This document shows, piece by piece, positions 8,794 through 16,464 of a DNA stretch of 22,997 nt. This DNA comes from Leptospira_B sp964571605 (GTDB taxonomy: Bacteria > Spirochaetota > Leptospiria > Leptospirales > Leptospiraceae): the NCBI GenBank assembly GCA_964571605.1, contig CAZNCS010000042.1, forward strand, positions 1 through 22,997, written 5' to 3'. The position numbers and the translations under genes were made by a program. The notes below the pieces were generated by a model. The model was not told the origin of the DNA, ran no database searches, and was given only the letters and a program-made list of their open reading frames with translations. Numbering within the stretch: the first letter of the stretch is position 1; the number at the start of each line of letters is the position of its first letter.

Positions 8794-9207
8794 ATGGAAC
8801 CGTTATATACCGCAACAGCGACTGCAAGTGGGGGTAGGGAAGGCAAGGTCGTTTCTAGCGACGGAGTTTTAGATCTGATGTTGGCGATCCCGAAAGAGAT
8901 GGGAGGTCCAGGAGGAGCTTTTACAAATCCTGAACAACTTTTTGCCTGCGGATTCTCCGCATGTTTTCATAGTGCACTCAAATTGATCGCTCGATTATCC
9001 AAGGTTCCGGTGGAACATTCCACTGTAACCGCTGCCGTTTCTATCGGAAAAGAAGGTCCTGGTTATAAACTATCGGTTGAATTAAAAGTGCATATCCCCG
9101 ATTTGGATAAGGAGCAGGCTTTAGGTCTTGCGGAAAAAGCGCACCAAGTTTGTCCATATTCCAACGCAACCCGCGGTAATATTGATGTAAAACTTACGGT
9201 CGATTAA
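8794..9207 (+). CDS. ohr: Ohr/OsmC-family organic hydroperoxide reductase
   Basis: Small cytoplasmic thiol peroxidase that reduces organic hydroperoxides, normally with lipoylated partners. 137 residues, typical of Ohr rather than longer OsmC forms. Key residues: R15 and E47 (active-site Arg and Glu), peroxidatic C57 (GFSACF), resolving C120 in the family motif CPYSNATRGNI. An extra cysteine, C52, lies five residues before C57. Strong ribosome site AAGGAGA six bases before the ATG. It starts 93 bases after ald and may be read from the same transcript. No OhrR regulator is seen nearby, although Ohr genes often have one. Confidence 0.94.
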   Translation: MEPLYTATATASGGREGKVVSSDGVLDLMLAIPKEMGGPGGAFTNPEQLFACGFSACFHSALKLIARLSKVPVEHSTVTAAVSIGKEGPGYKLSVELKVHIPDLDKEQALGLAEKAHQVCPYSNATRGNIDVKLTVD

Positions 9208-9262
9208 TCCTTATCTTTGGAAAAAAAGCGGGGTCGGTATCCCTTAAGGTATTGGTTCCGCG

Positions 9263-9268
9263 TATAAT
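9263..9268 (+). promoter_or_regulatory. Candidate -10 element for the histidine kinase gene
   Basis: Exact TATAAT about 87 bases before the ATG at 9355. No recognisable -35 lies 17 bases upstream. If real, transcription would begin near 9275, excluding a TTG start at 9271 and supporting the ATG at 9355. Confidence 0.3.
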
Positions 9269-9354
9269 CATTGTTAAATCTATTTACAAACAATCCACTT
9301 TTCGGTGTACTGCTCCTCGTTTCGAAATGGCAAGGATTACAAAAAAAACTCTCG

Positions 9355-10485
9355 ATGCTTTTGCAAAAAATAGAAAAACTCTATGAAGACAGGGATTATT
9401 TAATTAGAATCAAAGCGGTACATATAGTCATTTTTAATATATTTACCCTTTGCGCTAGTTTATTCGCCAGTATACTATATTTGAATAAGGGAATTCGCCC
9501 CGGGTATTTGATTATCGGTGCTTCTTCTCTTCTATCTATATGGCTGATCCTCGTAAAAAAATTTGAACGTGCAGTCAGTGTAAACCTGATCTTCGGATTA
9601 TTCTCTGTTACCGCTGGTTGGTTTTTCGGGGCCAAGGAAGGAAATTTTTTCTTCTCTATTTCCGTTATAATCTTGGTTTACTTGTATCTTTCGAATATTC
9701 GAAATACTGTCCTTGTTTCAATTTATTGTTTCGGGCTTCTATCGTTTAAAGCGTTCAATCAAAATGGTTTTGAAATCCAAAATCTGATTTCTTTTGCTGA
9801 CACTTTAGTCATGTATTTAATTTTTGCGATGATCGCAATCATGATGGTCCGAGTAGTTCAGAATTACGTGGAAGAGAAAGATGTTCTGATTAAAGAGATT
9901 CACCATCGGGTGAGAAACAATTTACAAGTCCTATCCGGTTTAGTTGATCTTCAAAAAAGTGTATTAACCGGTGATTCGGGCAAACAACTCTCCGAATTCC
10001 AAAATCGACTTTTTACGATCTCTAAAGTTCATGATTTTGTTTATAAATGCAAAAATTACAATCGGGTGGATTGTAAAATTGTCTTCGAAGATATTCTCGT
10101 CAATTTGATTTCAAGTACCGGTTCCGAATCCGTCTTAATTGAAAAGAAGATAGATAATATCCAATTACCGATCGAAACCGTGATCCCATTGGCCCTGATT
10201 TTTAACGAAGCGCTTTTAAATTCTTTGATCCACGGAAAAAATCAAAAATCTTCCTCTGAACTGACGATTCTTTTCGAAAATTTGGGCCAGACATGCAGAT
10301 TGTTGATTTCCGATAACGGTCCCGGAATTCCGAACGAAGTAGCTTGGCGGGAGCCTTCAACGATCGGATTTACATTGATCCGGATTCTTGCAAAACAACT
10401 CAAAGGGGATTTAAAAGTAGTTTTAGACCGAGGAACAAATATCGAATTCGAATTCGATCCTTCTAAAAGTTCTCTTTCGATTTGA
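9355..10485 (+). CDS. Membrane sensor histidine kinase, HisKA_2 family
   Basis: Signal-transducing kinase, 376 residues from the ATG at 9355; the frame is open back to a TTG at 9271 (404 residues), but a TATAAT lies just before that TTG and the extra residues look uninformative. About six hydrophobic helices fill the first 150 or so residues with almost no extracellular domain. The phospho-acceptor is in IHHRVRNNLQ (first His is residue 183), the HisKA_2 pattern. The ATP-binding part has an N box (FNEALLNSLIHG) and a G1 box (SDNGPGIP). No receiver domain is attached and no response regulator is adjacent, so its target is unknown. It precedes the Amt-phosphatase gene by about 200 bases on the same strand. 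Membrane-embedded sensing is inferred from the topology only. Confidence 0.85.
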   Translation: MLLQKIEKLYEDRDYLIRIKAVHIVIFNIFTLCASLFASILYLNKGIRPGYLIIGASSLLSIWLILVKKFERAVSVNLIFGLFSVTAGWFFGAKEGNFFFSISVIILVYLYLSNIRNTVLVSIYCFGLLSFKAFNQNGFEIQNLISFADTLVMYLIFAMIAIMMVRVVQNYVEEKDVLIKEIHHRVRNNLQVLSGLVDLQKSVLTGDSGKQLSEFQNRLFTISKVHDFVYKCKNYNRVDCKIVFEDILVNLISSTGSESVLIEKKIDNIQLPIETVIPLALIFNEALLNSLIHGKNQKSSSELTILFENLGQTCRLLISDNGPGIPNEVAWREPSTIGFTLIRILAKQLKGDLKVVLDRGTNIEFEFDPSKSSLSI

Positions 10486-10544
10486 ATCAAAAAGAGTCGA
10501 TGGAACTTTTGCATACTTCATTCGAGTCGGATGGCTCTTAGGGG

Positions 10545-10560
10545 CTAAATCTTAGTTTTT
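10545..10560 (+). terminator. Weak terminator-like stem after the kinase gene
   Basis: CTAA-ATC-TTAG followed directly by five T, 60 bases after the kinase stop. The four-pair stem is short, so read-through into the Amt gene is likely. Confidence 0.25.
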
Positions 10561-10687
10561 ACCCAGGTCTTGTTTAATTCGTTTATTAACGATCGGTAAG
10601 GAGATATTCGAAACGAATTCGGAGTAAATTCCAAAAGAATAAAATGGTTCTTGCCAAACAGGTTTGTTATTGGAATAAGAGTCCGGA

Positions 10688-12823
10688 ATGCCGAAAACTA
10701 AATTCGACATACTTTGGATTATTATCTCCGCCGGACTTGTTTTTTTTATGCAAGCCGGTTTCTTATGTTTGGAATCCGGCCTGACTCGGACCAAAAATTC
10801 CATTAACGTCGCCATAAAGAATATTACGGATTTTGGAATTGCCACCCTGATTTTTTATTCGGTTGGTTTCGGTCTCATGTACGGTAATAGTTTCTACGGA
10901 TTCGTCGGCAACGATTCCTTTTTTCCCACTTTTTCGACGGAACATCCCGAAGTTCCCGTATTCTTTTTATTCCAACTTATGTTTTGCGGGACCGCGGCCA
11001 CAATCGTTTCCGGTGCTGTCGCAGAACGAATGAAATTCGGGGCGTATATTATCGTAACCGCTGTGATCTCCGCTTCGATTTATCCGATCTATGGGCATTG
11101 GGCTTGGGGGAAAAGTTTAGCAGATTGGGGTTTACTCTCCGGATGGTTGGGAGCGATCGGTTTTGTAGATTTTGCAGGATCCACCGTCGTACATAGCGTA
11201 GGCGGTTGGGTTGGGTTAGCCGCGATGACATTGATCGGTCCCAGAGCCGGTAAATACGCAAAAGACGGTTCGGTTCGAAATATCACTGGCCATAATCTTC
11301 CTTTGGCAATGCTCGGGACTTTGATTCTTTGGTTCGGATGGATCGGTTTTAACGGAGGAAGTACTTTCGAGTTCAATTCTTTTGTTCCGGGAATTCTGGT
11401 AAATACAATGCTCGCCGCTTCGAGCGGAATGGGGACTGCCCTAGTGTATGGTTGGGTTCGTCTCAAATATGCGGAAGCTACATTACCTTTAAACGGAGCT
11501 CTTGCCGGATTAGTAGGCATCACTGCATCTTGCCATGCGGTAACCTCCATACAAGCCGTGATTATCGGATTAGTTGCAGGAATTATAATGTTTGAAACAA
11601 GAGAATTCCTGGATAAAATAAAAATGGACGACGCGGTTGGGGCTATACCGGTTCATTTGGCTTCTGGGATCTGGGGAACCTTCGCGGTCGGTATTTTTGG
11701 AGACCTGACGATCCTCGGGACCGGGTTGGATCGTTTCCAGCAAATCCAAAGCCAAACGATTGGAATTTTAAGCTGTGCGGTGCTTGCGTTCGGCTTAAGT
11801 TATCTGATTCTGAAACTGGTAAACCTGTTTTATCCGTTGAGAGTATCCGAAGAGAATGAATACCAAGGTTTGAATTATACGGAACATCGAGCTTCTACGG
11901 AACTCAACGATTTGTTCTTTGAAATGGAATACCAGAAACGAACCGGTGATTTGAGTCGGAATTTATCCATCGAGCCTTTTACGGAAGTAGGGCAGATTGC
12001 GGAAAGATATAATTTAGTTCTGGAAAAAATCAGAACCAATATCAAGGAAAAAGAAAATCTTACAAATCAATTGGAACAAAACCTAAGTTTGATTCAGACG
12101 GATCTTTCTACCGCTAGAAAGATTCAATCCAGTATTCTTTCTCAAAACGATAGGGTTTTAGGAGAGCTTGAAATTATCGTGCGTTATCTTCCTTTGACGG
12201 AAGTCGGAGGTGATTTTTTCGATATTACGGAACTCAGGCCGGGATTGGTAAGGGTATTTCTTGCGGATGCGACAGGTCATGGGGTACAAGCGGCATTACT
12301 TACGATGGCGATCAAGGCTATCTATGAGTCTTTAAAACGCGGAATTTACAGCGTAACGGAAGTTTTATATCATCTAAACAACGAATTCATTCATACATTC
12401 AAAAATTTGAATCAGTTTTTTACCTGCATAGTAGCAGATATAGACACGAACACGAAAACTATACGTTATGCTTCCGCTGGCCATATTCCTCAGTATATGA
12501 TGGAAGGAGGCGCGATCGTAAGATTGGAAAAAACGGGAAGAATCGTAGGTGTTGTAGCAAAAACGCAATATACGTCCAAAGAAATAGAATTTGCTCCGAA
12601 TTCGAATTTATTACTTTTTACAGACGGGCTTGTGGAACAATGGAATTCCAATAAGGAAGAATTCGGAGAAACAAGGGTAGAAGAACTGATTCAAACCTTT
12701 GACGGATCCATCCGGGATGGAATCGACAGAGTACTAAAAGAACAAGATTTATTTTTAGCCGGTCTGCCCAAACAAGATGATATTTCCTTAATCGGGATCC
12801 ATTGGAAGAAAAAGAACTCTTAA
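10688..12823 (+). CDS. Ammonium channel (Amt) fused to SpoIIE/RsbU-type PP2C phosphatase
   Basis: A 711-residue inner-membrane protein. Residues 1 to about 385 form a full Amt channel: outer phenylalanine gate F95/F99, D161 and the twin pore histidines H169 (STVVH) and H323 (IPVHLASG), all conserved. Residues about 385-450 keep the Amt C-terminal pattern (LRVSEENEYQGLNYTEH) and continue through FTEVGQIAERYNLVLEKI into a coiled coil (about 445-485). Residues about 490-708 are a PP2C-like phosphatase with its metal aspartates: D509 (EVGGDFFDI), D527 (LADATGHG), D646 (LFTDGL) and D697/D698 (KQDDIS). Such phosphatases dephosphorylate serine in anti-sigma-factor antagonists, but no STAS or anti-sigma partner lies nearby. 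Ammonium occupancy controlling phosphatase activity is inference from the fusion. ATG start with only a weak purine-rich ribosome site; the hydrophobic first helix starts where Amt proteins normally do. Confidence 0.93.
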   Translation: MPKTKFDILWIIISAGLVFFMQAGFLCLESGLTRTKNSINVAIKNITDFGIATLIFYSVGFGLMYGNSFYGFVGNDSFFPTFSTEHPEVPVFFLFQLMFCGTAATIVSGAVAERMKFGAYIIVTAVISASIYPIYGHWAWGKSLADWGLLSGWLGAIGFVDFAGSTVVHSVGGWVGLAAMTLIGPRAGKYAKDGSVRNITGHNLPLAMLGTLILWFGWIGFNGGSTFEFNSFVPGILVNTMLAASSGMGTALVYGWVRLKYAEATLPLNGALAGLVGITASCHAVTSIQAVIIGLVAGIIMFETREFLDKIKMDDAVGAIPVHLASGIWGTFAVGIFGDLTILGTGLDRFQQIQSQTIGILSCAVLAFGLSYLILKLVNLFYPLRVSEENEYQGLNYTEHRASTELNDLFFEMEYQKRTGDLSRNLSIEPFTEVGQIAERYNLVLEKIRTNIKEKENLTNQLEQNLSLIQTDLSTARKIQSSILSQNDRVLGELEIIVRYLPLTEVGGDFFDITELRPGLVRVFLADATGHGVQAALLTMAIKAIYESLKRGIYSVTEVLYHLNNEFIHTFKNLNQFFTCIVADIDTNTKTIRYASAGHIPQYMMEGGAIVRLEKTGRIVGVVAKTQYTSKEIEFAPNSNLLLFTDGLVEQWNSNKEEFGETRVEELIQTFDGSIRDGIDRVLKEQDLFLAGLPKQDDISLIGIHWKKKNS

Positions 12824-12833
12824 TCTAATTTAC

Positions 12834-13961
12834 TCATTTTAGTTTTTCCCACCAAGGTTCGAAACCGACAGTAGAAGACGAATCTACCCATTGTCCAGGT
12901 TTGGGAGTTGCCAAATCGATTTTCTTTTCTTTTGCGACCTTAAGGATTCTTAGGATCGGTTCGTCCCAGGAATGAATGGCAAGATTGAATGTGCCCCAAT
13001 GTACCGGTAACATTTTGCGTCCGCTTAAATCGATATGCGCTTGCAAAGCTTGTTCCGGATTCATATGAATTCCCTCCCAAGTCCAATCGTATGCTCCGAT
13101 TTTAATGGATGTCAGGTCGAACGGTCCCAATCGTTTCCCGATTTCTCCAAAATGATTAGAAAATCCCGTATCGCCGCTATGAAAAAATCTATGTTTGGGT
13201 CCGAGCACACTCCAGGAAGACCAGAGAGTGGATTTTCCATTGAATAAACCACGACCGGAATAATGAACTGCAGGTGTGCAAATGATTTCAATATTCTTAA
13301 TATTCCCTTTTTCCCACCAATCCAATTCTATGATTTTGTTTTCTGGAATTCCCCATGCCTCTAGATGAGCTCCGATTCCCAGAGGGACAAAATATTTAGT
13401 ACCGCGGCTTGTCAGGTATATTGCTGTTTCCATATCCAGATGATCATAGTGATCGTGAGAGATTACTACCGCGTCGATTGGAGGCAGATCGGATAATGCG
13501 ATCGGAGGAGGAAAAAATCTTCCTGGGCCGATACTTGTAAAAGGAGAAACCTTTTCAGAGAAAACAGGATCCGTAAATATTCGAATTCCATCTATCTCGA
13601 CTAACACGGACGAATGTCCGAACCAAATTGCTCTCAGTCCGGCTAAGGGAGGGGAAGTGAAACTTTTGGAATCCGGTTTTTCGACAGGTATCTGTTTTGA
13701 AGGGGTTCTTTCTTCGGAACCGAAAAGCTGCCTTTTAAGAATTTGTGTATAAGTACCGGACACAATATTCGGCACAAAAGGAACGTTTTCAAAGGCAGTA
13801 TCGTGGTATTGGGGAGAAGTTTTGATTCTTTCCAATCTTTTTCCTGTAGGAGTTCCACCAAAAGAACTGAGACATGCCGTTTGGGATAAAACTAACAAAA
13901 TAATCAATATAAGCGCAACGAGGGTAAAGATAGTGATTTTTTGTTTGGACTTTCCGGCCAT
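12834..13961 (-). CDS. Metallo-beta-lactamase-fold lipoprotein, NAPE-PLD/UlaG-like
   Basis: A predicted zinc hydrolase of 375 residues. The N-terminus is a signal peptide: basic start, hydrophobic stretch at 10-27, then LSQTAC with C30 as likely lipidated cysteine, so an envelope location is expected. Metal ligands: SHDHYDHLD (H169, H171, D173, H174), H233 (VHYSGRG), D264 (SGDTGFS) and H321 (PVHWGTF). The pattern RFFPPPI before the motif and PVHWGTF after it resemble the N-acyl-phosphatidylethanolamine phospholipase D group, suggesting a phospholipid-type substrate. Substrate is not provable from sequence. AGGAGA ribosome site in front of the ATG. Its end converges on the Amt fusion with only 10 bases between. 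Confidence 0.85.
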   Translation of the reverse strand: MAGKSKQKITIFTLVALILIILLVLSQTACLSSFGGTPTGKRLERIKTSPQYHDTAFENVPFVPNIVSGTYTQILKRQLFGSEERTPSKQIPVEKPDSKSFTSPPLAGLRAIWFGHSSVLVEIDGIRIFTDPVFSEKVSPFTSIGPGRFFPPPIALSDLPPIDAVVISHDHYDHLDMETAIYLTSRGTKYFVPLGIGAHLEAWGIPENKIIELDWWEKGNIKNIEIICTPAVHYSGRGLFNGKSTLWSSWSVLGPKHRFFHSGDTGFSNHFGEIGKRLGPFDLTSIKIGAYDWTWEGIHMNPEQALQAHIDLSGRKMLPVHWGTFNLAIHSWDEPILRILKVAKEKKIDLATPKPGQWVDSSSTVGFEPWWEKLK

Positions 13962-13981
13962 CAGATTCTCCTGAAATACGA

Positions 13982-14005
13982 AATACGACGACGTTTTATC
14001 GTATT
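13982..14005. promoter_or_regulatory. Inverted repeat upstream of the NAPE-PLD-like gene
   Basis: AATACGA and TCGTATT, 7-base perfect arms separated by 10 bases, 21 bases upstream of the lipoprotein start codon. The left arm is also part of a short tandem direct repeat (GAAATAC twice from 13973). A possible operator or leader hairpin for the minus-strand gene. Confidence 0.35.
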
Positions 14006-14234
14006 ATTTTGTCTTCCATACAAAAGCCCTAAAAGTCCGACTAGCAAGTTTTATTTTTCTAATTCGTAACCTTATGAAAAGAAAACGATGTTCGGAACAT
14101 GATCATCTTATACAGATATAAAGTTTTAAGAACAAATTAATCGTTAACTTCTTTCCAATAAAAATTTCAGTAGGAGATTTGGCAAACTGTCTTAAAATCG
14201 AATTCGATCGTTTCGGAAACGAATGGAATGAAAA

Positions 14235-15143
14235 ATGAACAATTATTTATCTACCCCTGAAGAATCTTTTTCTAATTTACCGGATTATCCTTTTTCTCCT
14301 AATTTTACGAATGTTGACGGTTTCCAAATGCATTATGTGGACGAGGGACCGAAACATTCTTCCAATACGATTCTATTATTACATGGAGAACCGAGCTGGT
14401 CGTATTTGTATCGGAAGATGATACCTCCTTTAGCGAATGCAGGATACAGAGTAATTGCTCCTGATTTGATCGGATTCGGAAAATCTGATAAACCGACAGA
14501 TCCGAATTTATTCACCTATCTAAGACATGTAGAATGGTTGAAACAATTTATTATAAATTTAGATTTAAAGAATATCACTCTTTTTTGCCAAGACTGGGGA
14601 GGGTTATTGGGATTAAGAGCAGTTGTGGACTTGGACGATCGTTTTATAAGAATTTGCGCTTCCAATACTTTTTTACCTACGGGAGATATTCCTCCGAAGG
14701 AAGGTTTTCTGAAATGGCTCCATTTTTCCCAAGAGGTGAGTAAGCTGCCGATCGGAAAAATCATTCAGAACGGATGTGTGAGTAAATTAAGTCCTGAAAT
14801 TATCCGCGCGTATGATTCTCCCTTTCCGGACGAAACGTACAAAGTCGCCGCAAGAAAATTCCCCACCTTAGTTCCGATTTCTCCGGATAATCCGGAAACC
14901 AAAAGAAATACGGATGCTTGGTCCTTTTATAAGAATTTTAAAAAACCGTTTATTACTTTATTTAGCGATTCGGATCCGATCACAAAAGGAGGAGATATCT
15001 TTTTTAGAAGAGTCGTTCCTGGCGCAAAAGGGCAAAAGCATGAATTGATCGAAGGTGCGGGCCATTTTTTACAGGAAGAAAAAGGAGAATTGCTCGCCGA
15101 ACTGCTTTCGAAATTTATCGAAAACAATCCGGTCGCAAAGTAA
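14235..15143 (+). CDS. Haloalkane dehalogenase (alpha/beta hydrolase, HLD-I type)
   Basis: Hydrolyses carbon-halogen bonds of haloalkanes to alcohol and halide; cytoplasmic, no signal peptide. 302 residues, normal length. Catalytic parts are all visible: oxyanion motif HGEPSW (50-55), nucleophile D120 with first halide-binding tryptophan W121 (CQDWGG), a second tryptophan W161 in FLKWLHFSQEV at the HLD-I halide site, acid D247 (or D245) in FSDSDPIT, and base H277 (GAGHFLQEE). The DLIGFGKSDKPTD motif is typical of the DhlA/DhmA branch. Natural substrate is unknown; related alpha/beta hydrolases such as epoxide hydrolases are excluded mainly by the tryptophan pair. It is flanked by two minus-strand MBL-fold lipoprotein genes, so it is transcribed alone. 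Confidence 0.9.
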   Translation: MNNYLSTPEESFSNLPDYPFSPNFTNVDGFQMHYVDEGPKHSSNTILLLHGEPSWSYLYRKMIPPLANAGYRVIAPDLIGFGKSDKPTDPNLFTYLRHVEWLKQFIINLDLKNITLFCQDWGGLLGLRAVVDLDDRFIRICASNTFLPTGDIPPKEGFLKWLHFSQEVSKLPIGKIIQNGCVSKLSPEIIRAYDSPFPDETYKVAARKFPTLVPISPDNPETKRNTDAWSFYKNFKKPFITLFSDSDPITKGGDIFFRRVVPGAKGQKHELIEGAGHFLQEEKGELLAELLSKFIENNPVAK

Positions 15144-15152
15144 AAAGGAGAT

Positions 15153-16091
15153 TTATTTTTTCTTTTTAGCAGGTTCCGGAAAGGATTGGTGGCCGAGGTG
15201 AATCTCCGCTTTAGGAAACTTAGAAGCGATTTTTTTCAGAAGTTCTAAACTTTCTTTATTCTTTCCTCGATCAAAAGTATATTCTCCGGGAGTGACTTGG
15301 TTTTGCCAACCCCAGAGAGTATGACTAGAATCACCGGTCAGTATATGGGTGCCCGAATTACTTTTGACTACAAATGCCAGACTTCCGTCTGTATGTCCCG
15401 GAGCGTGGATCACGAAAAAGGATTTGTCGCCGAAAAAATCCAAAATTTGTAGTGGTGGATTTTTATCTTCTTCCGGATAACCCAATTCGAGAAGAGTGGG
15501 TTTAGGTCCAAGCAATGCATCTGTCATACCTTGCACGAATGCATATAAGAAATGTTTAGTATTTGTTTCTTTGGGACCGGTTAAAATAGGAGTACCCTCG
15601 GGTAAATCCAAAATTCCAAGAATATGATCGGCGTGTGTATGTGTGAGTAAAACACCTTCGATTTTTTGCGGATTTTTTTGCCGCCATTCCTGAGTAGTTT
15701 CACGAATTTTTAAATAGGGAATATTCATAAATGAAACTGCAATCCCGCTGATCGGCCACTCTTTAGGATCTTTGCGGAAGACTTGGGATACACCCGAATC
15801 TACGAGATAGGTTCCAAATTTAGGATGAGTAAGGGCGTAAAAATAAATTTGGATCGGTTCTTTTCCTTTTTCTAGACCTGCAGCTTTGGGATCGTCTAAA
15901 TCGATCAAACCTTCTCTATCGGCGACCCAGTCGGCAGCGATGATTTTTTGAAACCGAATCGGCCCTGTTTCTTCTTTACCGATTTCTTCCAGACCGATGG
16001 ATGTACCTTTGGAAAATGCAGATGCCTTATGCGTTGTGACAGTACAAGAGAATAAGAAGATCAAAATGATGGAACTTAATATATATTTCAT
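15153..16091 (-). CDS. Metallo-beta-lactamase-fold hydrolase, lipoprotein
   Basis: 312 residues with a lipoprotein-like N-terminus (hydrophobic 4-14, lipobox LFSC, C16). The MBL metal site is complete: HTHADH (H151, H153, D155, H156), H233 (HAPGHTDGS), D254 (LTGDSS) and H301 (LGHQS). The motif resembles glyoxalase-II-like and N-acyl-homoserine-lactone lactonase groups; lactonase activity would be a guess. It differs from the other MBL lipoprotein of the window in motif details and length, so the two are not recent duplicates. No canonical ribosome site is visible before its ATG. Its end converges on the dehalogenase gene with a 9-base gap, and a 16-base palindrome lies 112 bases upstream of its start. 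Confidence 0.85.
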   Translation of the reverse strand: MKYILSSIILIFLFSCTVTTHKASAFSKGTSIGLEEIGKEETGPIRFQKIIAADWVADREGLIDLDDPKAAGLEKGKEPIQIYFYALTHPKFGTYLVDSGVSQVFRKDPKEWPISGIAVSFMNIPYLKIRETTQEWRQKNPQKIEGVLLTHTHADHILGILDLPEGTPILTGPKETNTKHFLYAFVQGMTDALLGPKPTLLELGYPEEDKNPPLQILDFFGDKSFFVIHAPGHTDGSLAFVVKSNSGTHILTGDSSHTLWGWQNQVTPGEYTFDRGKNKESLELLKKIASKFPKAEIHLGHQSFPEPAKKKK

Positions 16092-16202
16092 GCGGCAATT
16101 TTTGTGGATCGAAACTAAATCTGCAAATCTATTTAATTTTTAGGAACGAAATTTAGATTTATGGGAACAAGGGAAATTTTTTCTTCATTCATTCCATTTG
16201 AA

Positions 16203-16218
16203 AGTAACAAATGTTACT
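16203..16218. promoter_or_regulatory. 16-base palindrome, operator-like
   Basis: AGTAACAAATGTTACT: 7-base perfect arms AGTAACA/TGTTACT with a 2-base centre. Size and symmetry suit a dimeric TetR- or MarR-type repressor. It lies 112 bases upstream of the MBL lipoprotein start. No regulator gene is adjacent. Confidence 0.4.
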
Positions 16219-16301
16219 AAAGATAAAAAGTTAGAAACTAAAAAAGATCATTATTATGTTTATAGTCGTTATCCTATGTAAAGATATCTGCGAATTTCAA
16301 G

Positions 16302-16323
16302 ATTGATTCAAAGAAGAATCAAT
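16302..16323 (-). terminator. Hairpin downstream of the enoyl-CoA hydratase-like gene
   Basis: ATTGATTC and GAATCAAT, perfect 8-base arms with a 6-base loop, 142 bases beyond the stop of the minus-strand hydratase-like gene. There is no T-run after it on either strand, so termination is uncertain. Confidence 0.25.
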
Positions 16324-16464
16324 TCGAAGCGTACGTAAATAGATCACAAGGTGAAAAATTGCAAACGAGTTTGCTCTTCCGCATCGACCGCGGTCCGGTT
16401 CGAAGTCAAATATGGAATCCTCCTAATCCCGGAAAATGGGAGAGGTCTGGAAATGTCGAAGTGC

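Larger units (their letters stand above)
16092..16464. other. Intergenic region between the MBL lipoprotein and the enoyl-CoA hydratase-like gene
   Basis: 373 bases with no gene I can support. It contains a perfect palindrome at 16203-16218 and a hairpin at 16302-16323. The last 100 bases beside the hydratase-like gene are more GC-rich than the rest. Confidence 0.5.

Noticed and set aside
9271..9354. TTG start giving a 404-residue histidine kinase
   Set aside because: No ribosome site, and an exact TATAAT lies three bases upstream of the TTG, so it would be at or before the start of transcription. The possibility is kept open in the kinase entry.
10494..10534. Imperfect direct repeat GAGTCGATGG / GAGTCGGATGG
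   Set aside because: Only about ten bases, with an insertion, and not positioned at a recognisable promoter.
11089..11550. 153-codon open frame on the minus strand inside the Amt domain
   Set aside because: Mirror of a strongly conserved channel-coding region; proline- and basic-rich product without family features.
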